Below are positions 13,936 to 24,339 of a DNA stretch of 64,000 nt, piece by piece (within the stretch, counting starts at the first letter, position 1; each line of letters begins with the position of its first letter). The stretch comes from Paraescarpia echinospica. Taxonomy: Eukaryota; Annelida; Polychaeta; Sabellida; Siboglinidae. The notes under the pieces are model-generated. The model saw nothing but the letters and a program-made list of their open reading frames with translations. It was not told where the DNA came from and ran no database searches. Made by a program: the position numbers and the translations under genes. Location of the stretch: contig CM034534.1 in the NCBI GenBank assembly GCA_020002185.1, positions 30,833,851-30,897,850 on the forward strand. Direction: 5' to 3'.

Positions 13936-14586
13936 AAGTTGTAATTAGACTGCCATGAGAACTGTCCACAATATAAGACTGTATTTTGTATTGTGTATTT
14001 ATTTTGAAATGTATGTTCTGAAATACCAATTGATTTGTGTCATGTTTAACAATCAGTTAAACATGTTTGTTATTGAATAAGAAAAAGTCAAAGGCCTAAT
14101 CATTTAAAATTAAACTGAGATCAACCAATGCAGATATACTGTTCTAATGTGACATTTATTTAATCTAAATATGATTGTTTGAGTAGGCATAGTAATAGTT
14201 AAGAAGCAGTGTGGCCAAAGCATTGGACTATATATGAATGTACCTTTTTACTCAAAAGGCAGTGTGTGCCATAATATTATGAAGGCAGGCATGTGTGTGT
14301 GGGGGTCCGTTGAAGTTTTCATTGGACTGAGGGGGGCCTTGGAAGCAAAAAGGCTGAAAACCGCTGCACTAGTTTCTATTTTATAGTATTGCTTTTTAAT
14401 TGTTGTGTTTGAAACTATTTTTACACTTTAAATAGTTTATGTTTTAGCCTAATTTATTGGATATTTTAGTCTTTAGACTACAAGTCATTTTATTATGGGA
14501 AGCATTTTGATAGGTAATAATTTATCTAAAAAGCGCCCTGCCATGTGAAAACACGTGTCCTAAGACCACTTTTGTTCACATGAAGA

Positions 14587-14890
14587 GAGGTCACTCAAGA
14601 CAGGTTCTATCCCCACAGGATTGATTGGTCACTCAAGACAGGTTCTATCCCTACACGACAGATTGGTCACTCAAGGCAGGTTCTATCCCTACAGGATAGA
14701 TTGGCCACTCAAGACAAGTTCTATCCCTACACAATAGATTGGTCACTCAAGACAGGTTCTATCCCTACACAATATATTGGTCACTCAAGACAGGTTCTTT
14801 CCCTACACAATAGATTGGTCACTCAAGACAGGTTCTATCCCTACACAATATATTGGTCACTCAAGACAGGTTCTACTCGTAGACAATGGA
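14587..14890. repeat. 38-bp minisatellite, about 8 copies (copy A)
   Basis: The unit is TTGGTCACTCAAGACAGGTT followed by CTATCCCTACACAATAGA. Variants in the first units (CCCCACAGGATTGA, CTACACGACAGA) decay leftward. A 75-codon open frame here is incidental. Confidence 0.93.
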
Positions 14891-15943
14891 CTGACCAGCC
14901 AACTTATGACCCACCAAAACAAATATAAACCAACCAACTGTGGAGAAGGACGGTCATCTTCGCATCACAAAGGACAAATGATTTATGTCCAATTCTACAC
15001 ACAAGTATGTTGATGCAAACGACTGTAAGCTACGATCATCTACAAAATTTGGAAAAATATGCACATTTGAAGAATTTGTTTGCAAGCTTCAATGGTAGAA
15101 AAACACAGCATCCATCAATGAGGCCAGGTTGGAAGTATCATGTCTGCATATCTTGACTCAAGCACCGAGAGCCAACTCCCAAATAAGGACCTACAACCTA
15201 ACCTTAGTGTAGTACCAAGACTTGACATCGCCATTAAAAAGGATCACAGATGAATAATTAATACTGCCACGGCTGTTCTAATTGTCTGCATGTCTGCCAT
15301 CTGCTCATGACAGGACTATTAAGTTCACAAACTGCACCATCTGAAAGAACAATTGCCCAATTTCCAAAGCAGATGGTAAATGATGCATATCTCAGACCAA
15401 GGTTTACAGGTCTTTGTCATTGCCGGGTACGGTACTGCTATTTGTGGTGTGTCTAAATATAAGCCCACTTACTGACAATAACACTAAGTGGGTGTGATGA
15501 GTCTAGACCTCTCATAAGCAAAACATATCCATCAAAACAGTCAAATCTAACTAACTGCATATTATCTTTAGTCCAGTTTCATGCATGGATTCCAGATTTG
15601 GATTTAGTTTAGATAGTAATTACTATGATATAAATCATTTGCGACAACACTAACAATTTTGCCCCACAAATCCGATAAAAGAATTAAGGTGCATGTATTA
15701 TATTGGTGCTCTTGTGAAGCTATCCGTGGAAATTAGATTATGACATCAAAGAGCAGACTGGACTCAACGCGTGACATGCTTTACATTATAAACAATGGCA
15801 TTTTCACAGTAATTAAATTTTCACATTTTACAAAAAACACTAATACATACCAAACTGTTGAGGCTACAGGATTTAAAATACAAGGATGTTAGTCAAACAC
15901 CAGTGTGGGGAATACATCTGTCCAGCAGGGTCTTGTCAGCACA

Positions 15944-16841
15944 TAATAATAATAATAAGATAACTTCTATTGCGCCGAAATCCTTGGAAACCAAGCTCAG
16001 AGGCGCATCAAAACAAAAGGATTGGTCAATCTCAAAATCCATAAGTAGTATTCCAGTTGTCAACAGATGGGTCAAGGCGCTAGGGAGCTACGGTGGATAA
16101 GCAAGTTTGTGAAGATAAGTTTTTAAATAATGATGGAATTTTTTTATATTTTCAACTGATCTAACACTAAGAGGGAGCATATTCCAAAGAGTTGGTGCAG
16201 CAACAGAAAAAGCCCTAGTTCCGATGTTAGTGTTGACTCTAGGAACAAAAAGTAGGTCAGAACTAGATGATCGATGCTGGACAGGTTTTCTTACACGAGT
16301 AAGCAATGAATGCAAATAAGATGGTTGCTTACTGGACAGTGCCTGGTTTGTAATGGTACAGATCTTAAATATTATACGATATCGTACAGGAAGCCAATGC
16401 AAAGACTTCAAAAGTGGTACAGAGCGAGAAAAACGAGGAGATCTTGTAACTACTCTTGCTAGACAATTTTGGACGTGCTGAAGTTTTGTGATATCCTTGC
16501 TAGCGATATTATAAAGGAGGGAATTGCAATAGTGAAGTCTGCTGCTAACAAGTGCTGTTGCAATAGTTTCAGCAACAGAAAATGACATGTACCGGCGAAT
16601 ACGGTGAAGATCATGAATATGATAAAAACAGCAGTGACATGTTTGAGATATGTGTTGTCGGAAATTGAAGTTACTATCAAAGATCACACCTAGATTCCGC
16701 ACTGAGGTTGCTGGCGTGATATACTGATTCAAAATATGCATAGGGAAAAAACCAGTACCAGTAATGATCAATTCAGTTTTATTTGCATTTAATTTCAACT
16801 TGCTGTCAGTTAATCAAAATAAACAACAGTATACAGTGGCG
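15944..16841 (-). mobile_element. 5'-truncated non-LTR retrotransposon, copy A
   Basis: Read on the minus strand, this is the end of a LINE. The frame closing at 16088 covers the C-terminal part of a reverse transcriptase, with LNANKTELIITGT, SVRNLGVIFDSNF, LVSSRLHYCNSLLYNI, LLKSLHWLPVRYRIIFKICT, RAFSVAAPTLWNMLP and a C terminus ending KLAYPP. These are hallmark blocks of CR1/L2/Jockey-type elements. A short 3' UTR follows and ends in a TTATTATTATT tract at 15944-15957, the usual microsatellite-like 3' end of these families. The 5' end is lost at about 16841, where homology to copy B stops. It lacks endonuclease and catalytic RT motifs and is not autonomous. Confidence 0.88.
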
Positions 16842-17120
16842 ATTACAAATAATAAACTGAGATCATTACTGGCAGAGCCTGTGTTTCTAATGGTGACATT
16901 TATCTTAAATCTAAATATGATATCGAGTAGGAAGCCAATGCAGTCAAAAGAAGCAGTGTGGCCAAAGAGGAAAAACATGAATGTACCTTTTTATTGCTCA
17001 ACAAGGCAGTGTGCTGCCATAAGTATTTGTGATATGCAGGCATGTGTGTGTGGGGGCGTTGTAAAGGATCATTGGACTGAGGGTCAAGCTCTTGGCTGCT
17101 AAACTGAAAACTGTTGCTGC
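16842..17120. repeat. Diverged partial copy of the hAT right end
   Basis: The sequence matches 14110-14374, the right end of the hAT at 11656-14366, in order: AAACTGAGATCA, GTGACATTTAT, AGAAGCAGTGTGGCCAAAG, GAATGTACCTTTTTA, GCAGGCATGTGTGTGTGGGG, CATTGGACTGAGGG, CATCTAGTTTC. It differs much more than the adjoining duplicated block does, with many substitutions and small indels. It marks the junction between duplication copies A and B. Confidence 0.75.
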
Positions 17121-17340
17121 ATCTAGTTTCTATTTTATAGTATTGCTTTTTAATTGTTGTGTTTGAAACTATTTTTACACTTTAAATAGTTTATGTTTTA
17201 GCCTAATTTATTGGATATTTTAGTCTTTAGTCTACAAGTCATTTTATTATGGGAAGCATTTTGATAGGTAATAATTTATCTAAGAAGCGCCCTGCCATGT
17301 GAAAACACGTGTCCTAAGACCACTTTTGTTCACATGAAAA

Positions 17341-17645
17341 GAGGTCACTCAAGACAGGTTCTATCCCCACAGGATTGATTGGTCACTCAAGACAGGTTCT
17401 ATCCCTACACGACAGATTGGTCACTCAAGGCAGGTTCTATCCCTACAGGATAGATTGGCCACTCAAGACAAGTTCTATCCCTACACAATAGATTGGTCAC
17501 TCAAGACAGGTTCTATCCCTACACAATATATTGGTCACTCAAGACAGGTTCTTTCCCTACACAATAGATTGGTCACTCAAGACAGGTTCTATCCCTACAC
17601 AATATATTGGTCACTCAAGACAGGTTCTACTCGTAGACAATGGAC
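17341..17645. repeat. 38-bp minisatellite, copy B
   Basis: Same array as 14587-14890, with the same unit order and variants. It was therefore copied along with the segmental duplication and not expanded independently. Confidence 0.93.
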
Positions 17646-18712
17646 TGACCAGCCAACTTATGACCCACCAAAACAAATATAAACCAACCAACTGTGGAGA
17701 AGGACGGTCATCTTCGCATCACAAAGGACAAATTATTTATGTCCAATTCTACACACAAGTATGTTGATGCAAACGACTGTAAGCTACGATCATCTAAGAC
17801 TCCAAGAACTACAAAATTTGGAAAAATATGCACATTTGAAGAATTTGTTTGCAAGCTTCAATGGTAGAAAAACACAGCATCCATCAATGAGGCCAGGTTG
17901 GAAGTATCATGTCTGCATATCTTGACTCAAGCACCGAGAGCCAACTCCCAAATAAGGACCTACAACCTAACCTTAGTGTAGTACCAAGACTTGACATCGC
18001 CATTAAAAAGGATCACAGATGAATAATTAATACTGCCACGACTGTTCTAATTGTCTGCATGTCTGTCATCTGCTCATGACAGGACTATTAAGTTCACAAA
18101 CTGCACCATCTGAAAGAACAATTGCCCAATTTCCAAAGCAGATGGTAAATGATGCATATCTCAGACCAAGGTTTACAGGTCTTTGTCATTGCCGGGTACG
18201 GTACTGCTATTTGTGGTGTGTCTAAATATAAGCCCACTTACTGACAATAACACTAAGTGGGTGTGATGAGTCTAGACCTCTCATAAGCAAAACATATCCA
18301 TCAAAACAGTCAAATCTAACTAACTGCATATTATCTTTAGTCCAGTTTCATGCATGGATTCCAGATTTGGATTTAGTTTAGATAGTAATTACTATGATAT
18401 AAATCATTTGCGACAACACTAACAATTTTGCCCCACAAATCTGATAAAAGAATTAAGGTGCATGTATTATATTGGTGCTCTGGTGAAGCTATGCGTGGAA
18501 ATTAGATTATGACATCAAAGAGCAGACTGGACTCAACGCGTGACATGCTTTACATTATAAACAATGGCATTTTCACAGTAATAAAATTTTCACATTTTAC
18601 AAAAAACACTAATACATATCAAACTGTTGAGGCTACAGGACTTAAAATACAAGGATGTTAGTCAAACACCAGTGTGGGGAATACATCTGTCCAGCAGGGT
18701 CTTGTCAGCACA

Positions 18713-19639
18713 TAATAATAATAATAAGATAACTTCTATTGCGCCGAAAACCTTGGAAACCAAGCTCAGAGGCGCATCAAAACAAAAGGATTGGTCAATC
18801 TCAAAATCCATAAGTAGTATTCCAGTTGTCAACAGATGGGTCAAGGCGCTAGGGAGCTACGGTGGATAAGCAAGTTTGTGAAGATAAGTTTTTAAATAAT
18901 GATGGAATTTTTTTATATTTTCAACTGATCTAACACTAAGAGGGAGCATATTCCAAAGAGTTGGTGCAGCAACAGAAAAAGCCCTAGTTCCGATGTTAGT
19001 GTTGACTCTAGGAACAAAAAGTAGGTCAGAACTAGATGATCGATGCTGGACAGGTTTTCTTACACGAGTAAGCAATGAATGCAAATAAGATGGTTGCTTA
19101 CTGGACAGTGCCTGGTTTGTAATGGTACAGATCTTAAATATTATACGATATCGTACAGGAAGCCAATGCAAAAAGACTTCAAAAGTGGTACAGAGCGAGA
19201 AAAACGAGGAGATCTTGTAACTACTCTTGCTAGACAATTTTGGACGTGCTGAAGTTTTGTGATATCCTTGCTAGCGATATTATAAAGGAGGGAATTGCAA
19301 TAGTCAAGTCTGCTGCTAACAAGTGCTGTTGCAATAGTTTCAGCAACAGAAAATGACATGTACCGGCGAATACGGTGAAGATCACGAATATGATAAAAAC
19401 AGCAGTGACATGTTTGAGATATGTGTTGTCGGAAATTGAAGTTACTATCAAAGATCACACCTAGATTCCGCACTGAGGTTGCTGGCGTGATATACTGATT
19501 CAAAATACGCATAGGGAAAAAACCATCCAGTTTACTATGCTGCATTGGAGTACCAGTAATGATCAATTCAGTTTTATTTGCATTTAATTTCAACTTGCTG
19601 TCAGTTAATCAAAATAAACAACAGTATACAGTGGCGATT
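18713..19639 (-). mobile_element. 5'-truncated non-LTR retrotransposon, copy B, frameshifted
   Basis: The same LINE tail as at 15944-16841, carried in the second duplication. It retains about 24 bp after LIITGT that copy A lacks (residues PMQHSKLD), so copy A has a small deletion. A two-base insertion near 19170 shifts the frame between LLKS and LHWLPVRY, so the reading frame is broken here but intact in copy A. The 3' end again finishes in the TTATTATTATT tract at about 18713. Confidence 0.88.
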
Positions 19640-21268
19640 CCACCAGACAACATCAGCACTCTTGGAATGAAACAGTGCCTTGCTACATCTTCAGACATTC
19701 ATTACAGACAACTGTATAACGTCACATATCAGATGGCATTAGTGAATCGTTGTGTTATACCGATCAATGGGTTTTGACCAAAGTGACAGTTCCCACTGAA
19801 CACCAAGCTCAATAATAACCTGTCATTCGTCAAACAGTTGGGCAATGTCTGATGGTTCACAGATACTTGTCAAACTGAGTTTTTATATTAATGTGTTAAA
19901 TTAAATTAATGTCAATTAGTGACATTACAGACATGTTTTGTTATGCAGAAATGCAGTGAGTTCAAACACAATTTCAATAATCAAATAAGGTTATGTTCAA
20001 AGTAGATCAAAGCATTGCACCTGTGCCTGGTATATTACTATAATTGTAGACTTTCCCAATATTCTAATTCTAAGGTAGCTTTTATTTTTTCCATGTCACG
20101 CTGACATGGAATATTTGATGAACGACATTAAAATATTAACCAAAAAGTTTGCCAATGATGATTTGTTGGCACCTCACCCCATTAACATTGCATGCACAGG
20201 GTTTACAGTTCTGTCTGTGGTGGTCCAGTTGTTGTAGCATTTCCTAAGCAATTTTCAGCAAATATTGCAAAACTGTATAACTCCATTATGGTTGATGCTG
20301 TCAAGACATGTGAGCAGGACACTGTCACAGAAATAGTGTCCTTGCATTTTAGTTCTTCACGCAGTGAGAAAAAGTCGAATGTGGTTGAAAAGTGGTTGAA
20401 GGAACATATATTCTTACACTTTTTGACAACTCTTCAATCTATTTTGTCAAACTGTGCTGACTATGTAAACTATCGATTATCATGACAGAAATTTAGCTCC
20501 CTGGCTAATGATGGACTTAACAAGCTCATCAGTGAAACGCTCTTTGAAAAACGTTCCTTAAATTTCATGACGAGTTATTTTTAATGATGTGTTTTCCTGT
20601 TATATTAGTGAAACAGTGCCCTGCATTCTAACTGTCCAAACAAATGTCCACACTGAAATAAAACATCACCTTTCTCTTGTTTGATCTAAAATATAGTAGG
20701 AGAGTTTATATGATTGATGGTGACAAATCTAAAACTATAACAGAGTTATTGTATGTTCACATATGTACGGATATGATAAGGTTTTCCGTCCAGACACTTT
20801 GCATCTCAGGCACCAAACTTTTATGGATTCATGTACAATCCGTGGAAAGAAAAATTACTTTGTTTTTCTTAAATTCCCCGTTGGTTAAGGGTTCTTACCA
20901 ATTATAGGTTCATACCTTTTCTTAAATTCCCTGTTGGTTGAGTTCTTACCAATTGTAGGTTCATACCTCATGTTAGACAATTGTTTGCAATATCATGCAT
21001 ATTTTCAAATTGTAAAAACTTAGATAAACCATTCACAAACAATCAGTGGATGGTTTATTTTATTTCGAACAATAACACAAAACATGCACAACTTATACAA
21101 CTTACATAATCTTTTACAAATGTCCGTTGTGAATACTTCGGGGAAACCACCCCCGAGTTTGTTGCGCCAGGGCATTTTTGCTAGCTTAATTGAACTAAAC
21201 CCATTTCTACAAATAAGTTGCGCATTTGTTGCTATTGAATGAAGTAAATGTGGGAAGCGAGTCCTTAC
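19640..21268. other. Sequence of probable MLH1 intron 8, no exon found
   Basis: A 97-codon ATG-initiated plus-strand frame at 20192-20485 shows no recognised domain and no splice context, so it stays uncalled. At about 20868-20970 a unit of roughly 52 bp (CTTAAATTCC to GGTTCATACC) occurs twice in tandem. Exon 9 of MLH1 would be expected further left on the minus strand, but I could not find it. Confidence 0.4.
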
Positions 21269-21357
21269 CTCACCACAGAGTCCCCGTAGATGGAGCGGAT
21301 GTTGCCGACATGGGTGGAGCTGGGGGGAGTGCGAACATCTGCCAGGGTCTCTCCATG
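21269..21357 (-). CDS. MLH1: MLH1 exon 8
   Basis: 89 nt, equal to human exon 8. It follows the acceptor TTTGCCGCAG and starts in phase 0 with HGETLADVRT, continuing VGNIRSIYGDSVV, and it ends two bases into a codon before the donor GTAAGG. This is the transducer-side part of the N-terminal domain, matching human QGETVADVRT and NIRSIFGNAV. It is the last exon found on the left. Confidence 0.93.
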
Positions 21358-21374
21358 CTGCGGCAAACAGACCA

Positions 21375-21606
21375 TACACCATGACCTGTATGGACCATAC
21401 CACACACAGACCATGTCATCCATGGACCATGTTATCCACGGACCATATCACACCCAGACCATGTCACACACAAACAATGTCACACACGGACCATGTCACA
21501 CATGGACAATGTCACACACAGACCATGTCAGACACCGATCACATCAGACACAGATCATGTGTCACACACGGATCATGTGTCACATACAGATCATGTGTCA
21601 CGCAAG
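21375..21606. repeat. Degenerate GACCATGTCACACA minisatellite
   Basis: Irregular tandem copies of CACACACAGACCATGT with a basic step of about 18 bp and many insertions, drifting to CACAGATCATGTGTCACACA at the right. It lies directly upstream (minus strand) of MLH1 exon 8, in intron 7. Open frames across it are incidental. Confidence 0.8.
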
Positions 21607-21883
21607 AATTATAACTATATATGGATTCTATAAAAAATGGCAGTTTTTCCAAATTTGCCAATATTTGCTCAAAATGGCAGCCATTTTATTTGTTACCATG
21701 GAAACGGGGGGTCTGGCTGAAAAAAGTTCAATATATATTTTACTCAGTAAGACCCATTTCATGCATTGGGCAGAACAAATTTAACTGTTTGCACAAATAA
21801 AAAAATAATCCTATCTACCTGCCGTGTCTGGCCTTAATTAATGTTATCATTGTTAATGTTAACTTACACAATGTTCTCTAGGT

Positions 21884-23349
21884 CAGCTTCTCAGACTTTT
21901 TATGTTCGTAGCATACTTTATAGTCAGCTCGGTCCTCGTGGCACACAGAGTCACATTTGATTATGTCACAGTGTATTATACTGTCACCACCCACTAGTCA
22001 TCGGATGGAAATGGAACGGCAAATTATCATTTCCCCCACGGATAAGAACACTATTAAAAAATTAATTAATTAATTATAAGTGCCATATAAATTAATACGA
22101 GTTGTAGTTTTATTTTGAAAATCTTAATTACCATTCAATATTTCAAGCAGATTATAAACGTAATTTGTTTCCAAACACGTCTCTCAAATAATTATTACAG
22201 ATCACATGTTAGGTAAATAATGAATAGGCTGGAATGTCTATTTGGCACTTGTGCCTTGTGGTCGTGGAATAGAGACGCTTAATGTTTGGCTCTATGCTGG
22301 AAAGAGCTACACAAAGTTCCTGATCCAGGCTCTTTAGACGTGACCTCTTCTTGGTCTTGATAAGTATTAATTTAATGTCGAGAAGCTGACCTCACACAGG
22401 CATGTTATCGAAAATGGTAGCAACACATCAATGGCACGATCAGCGATAGTTGGACACCCATTTCTCACATGAACCCAAAATGTGTCCAGGGGTACATCAG
22501 AGAACTTATGTATGAGGGTGCGTTCGCTCCTGCGGTCTACCAGGACCTCTCGAACATTCAGAGGAAGCTCCCAGGGGAAGCCTCTGCAGATGACACGAAA
22601 GGATCATGAACCCAGTCATACCGTTCAGTCCTGGTCAACTGGAAATATTGCTGAAACTTGTCATGAAGGACGCCTAAATCTGCTGCTGTCACATATAGCA
22701 GTTTCTGTTCAGGATGTGTCTTATTCATCCATTTAAACATGTCTTCTTGCCATAGCTGAAGTTTGGATTTGAACCCATTTAGCTTGCCCATACATGTAAG
22801 GACGATCTCATCATGACCTTGCATTCTTCAATTTAGTTCGTCGATACTCTCGAAGATGTCAGCCGTGTATGCAACCTTTGCCACCCGGTAATTGTCATGC
22901 AACAAACGGACATGCTGCAATTCCCTAATCAACAACAGAAACTCTTGAAGCTCATCTCTCAGCTCAAACATTCTTGACAGGACATTGCCGTGTGAAAGCC
23001 AGCAGACCTCTGTTTGAAGAAGGAGAGCATGGTGGTCTGCCCCCATCTCTTCACAAAGTACGGAGAATAGACCGTTTGCCATGAAGGAAGTAGTGTGTGA
23101 TTTGAACATTCCGGTTTTCAATCTCAATCTTCATCAACAAGGCGAATGACAGTAAGGAGTTATGCAAGGTTTTTGATGTTTGTCGATTCAAGTGAAAACT
23201 GACCAACTTGTAGTTTCTTTACTAATGTTGTTTCTATGTCACCCAACATGTCGTCAATACGTCTGCCGATAGTGGCATCAGAAAGCAGAACTCTGGCGAT
23301 CTCCTTCACTGTCTCAGGTTCACCACGGCACACCGCTTGAGAAGCACTG
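21884..23349 (-). mobile_element. hAT DNA transposon in MLH1 intron 7, perfect 8-bp TSD
   Basis: The element is flanked on both sides by CTCTAGGT (21876-21883 and 23350-23357), a perfect 8-bp target-site duplication. The termini CAGCTTCTCAGAC and CTTGAGAAGCACTG are imperfect inverted repeats of the hAT type. About 1.47 kb long, it carries minus-strand transposase remnants (see 22400-23130). It sits between MLH1 exons 7 and 8 and is antisense to nothing: its decayed gene reads in the same direction as MLH1. Confidence 0.85.
22400..23130 (-). pseudogene. hAT transposase fragment (FAM200/ZBED5-like), broken
   Basis: Two minus-strand blocks are readable. The first (23127 to 22828) contains FSVLCEEMGADHHALLLQTE, VCWLSHGNVLSRMFELRDEL and FLLLIRELQ, matching the central core of ZBED5/FAM200-type hAT transposases, where EVRWLSRGKVLxRVFELRDE is the usual form. 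The second (22824 to 22558) has LNGFKSKLQLWQEDM and ends RYDWVHDPFVSS, also typical (WIxNPF region). A stop separates the blocks, and the dimerisation domain beyond 22400 is not clearly readable. It is a dead copy inside the TSD-bounded element. Confidence 0.82.
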
Positions 23350-23365
23350 CTCTAGGTAATCAACA

Positions 23366-23457
23366 ATAGAGTGCTGCCATCTGGGGAGTATACATATTGT
23401 TAAAAGCAATTAGTTGAGAACTATTACTCATAATACTCCCCAGATAGCAGCACTATA
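23366..23457. mobile_element. Foldback MITE-like hairpin next to MLH1 exon 7
   Basis: The left arm is AGAGTGCTGCCATCTGGGGA GTAT (23368-23391). The right arm is ATACTCCCCAGATAGCAGCA CTAT (23432-23455). They are inverted complements with about two mismatches around a 40-bp loop. The hairpin ends about 34 bp from the exon 7 donor, so it lies within MLH1 pre-mRNA close to a splice site. Confidence 0.75.
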
Positions 23458-23490
23458 TTGTGTCTCCTCTAAACTGCTTCATTTACCAAC

Positions 23491-23533
23491 CTTTTTTAGT
23501 ATGAAGCCAACCGTTGCATTGTGAATTGCATAC
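23491..23533 (-). CDS. MLH1: MLH1 exon 7
   Basis: 43 nt, equal to human exon 7. The acceptor TTTCTTTTTCTAG precedes G, which completes the Arg codon split from exon 6, and then YAIHNATVGFILKK. Human, from memory, is YSVHNAGISFSVKK. The donor is GTTGGT, which is weak compared with the other MLH1 donors here. The exact length and phase match make this call firm despite the small size. Confidence 0.92.
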
Positions 23534-23836
23534 CTAGAAAAAGAAACAAATACCACTAGAAAAAGTTTGCCTTATTAATCTCTCTATATGTTCTTTCTAC
23601 AATATAAGTTTATCTGAGATAGAATACACATTGTGTCACCCACTTAAACAGTGACCTTTCTACTTTTATAATGACACTAAATCGTTTGTTATAAATTCTA
23701 AACAAATAATGTCAATTTAAGAAAAATAAAAAAATGATCATTAAGGGTAGCCACTACTCGAAAACGCCCATATAACCAATATGCCATATCTCTGTTAATA
23801 TTGAACCTATCATAACCAAATTTGGAGCACTGATTA

Positions 23837-24337
23837 AAAAATGAATGGTATATGATGTGTGAAATATGGGCACGTTTGGTTGTGTATTACCATGGCAATG
23901 AATGTTTCAAGTGAAATGGATTTTCACATCCTTGAAAATTATTCTGAGCTAACAACTGTATGTGTGATCACGCAACTGTCAAGAATCATTAGCTAGAATA
24001 CTCCTTTGTGCAATAAAGTGGTTTTGGGCAAGGATATCTGACTTCAGTGACTGTTATTCAGGTTTGAGCATTTTTTAAGACGTCATGAAAAAAGCTTAAA
24101 CCTAAAGTCCCATCTCACAACATTCATTGCAGTCAAATTTCCTTGCCCAAAACCACCTTATTGCACAAAGGAGCATCCTAGCTAATGATTCTTGACAACT
24201 CCATGATCACACTTACAGTTGTTAGCTCAGAATAATTTTCAAGGATGCATGCCCCTCTATCACACTAGAAATGTTGATTGTCATAGCACTGCACAAGCAA
24301 ATGAGCCCACATTCCACATATCATGTACTATTAATTT
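23837..24337. repeat. Long imperfect inverted repeat (foldback) in MLH1 intron 6
   Basis: Arms of about 200 bp, 23837-24034 and 24140-24337, are inverted copies around a 105-bp loop. The inner parts match best: TGGTTTTGGGCAAGGA against TCCTTGCCCAAAACCA, and CTGAGCTAACAACTGTA against TACAGTTGTTAGCTCAG. The outer parts are more diverged (GCCCATATTTCACACATCAT against GCCCACATTCCACATATCAT). No open frame is seen. It could be a foldback transposon or an inverted pair of a dispersed repeat. Confidence 0.85.
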
Positions 24338-24339
24338 AA

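Larger units (their letters stand above)
11656..14366 (+). mobile_element. hAT DNA transposon with 8-bp target-site duplication
   Basis: The left end is CAGTGTTTCTCAACC at 11656. The right end, GGCTGAAAACCGCTG, finishes at 14366, giving imperfect inverted termini of the kind typical for hAT elements. The flanks are CATTAGTT (11648-11655) and CACTAGTT (14367-14374), an 8-bp target-site duplication with one mismatch. A decayed transposase C terminus lies inside at 13633-13935, and the subterminal GGGG-rich, CATTGGACTGAGGGGGGCC region is also typical of Charlie/ZBED5-like hATs. A 43-bp array occupies 11892-12402. The element is about 2.7 kb and inactive. Confidence 0.82.
14375..16841. repeat. 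Tandem segmental duplication, copy A
   Basis: This block is repeated almost unchanged at about 17121-19639 (copy B), an offset of 2.75 to 2.80 kb. Each copy contains AT-rich sequence, a 38-bp array, about 1 kb of unique sequence and a minus-strand LINE tail. The offset grows because B has small insertions: GACTCCAAGAACT near 17803 and about 24 bp near 19527. Sequence to the left (14110-14374, the right end of the hAT) is also repeated at 16850-17120 but far more diverged. Confidence 0.93.
17121..19639. repeat. Tandem segmental duplication, copy B
   Basis: A near-identical repeat of 14375-16841. Over most of its length differences are single bases, for example 18029 and 18066 against copy A, plus the two small insertions noted for A. 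Homology ends at CAGTGGCGATT (19639 here, 16841 in A). Confidence 0.93.

Noticed and set aside
20192..20485. 97-codon ATG frame
   Set aside because: No recognised domain, splice context or repeat relation; kept only as a remark.
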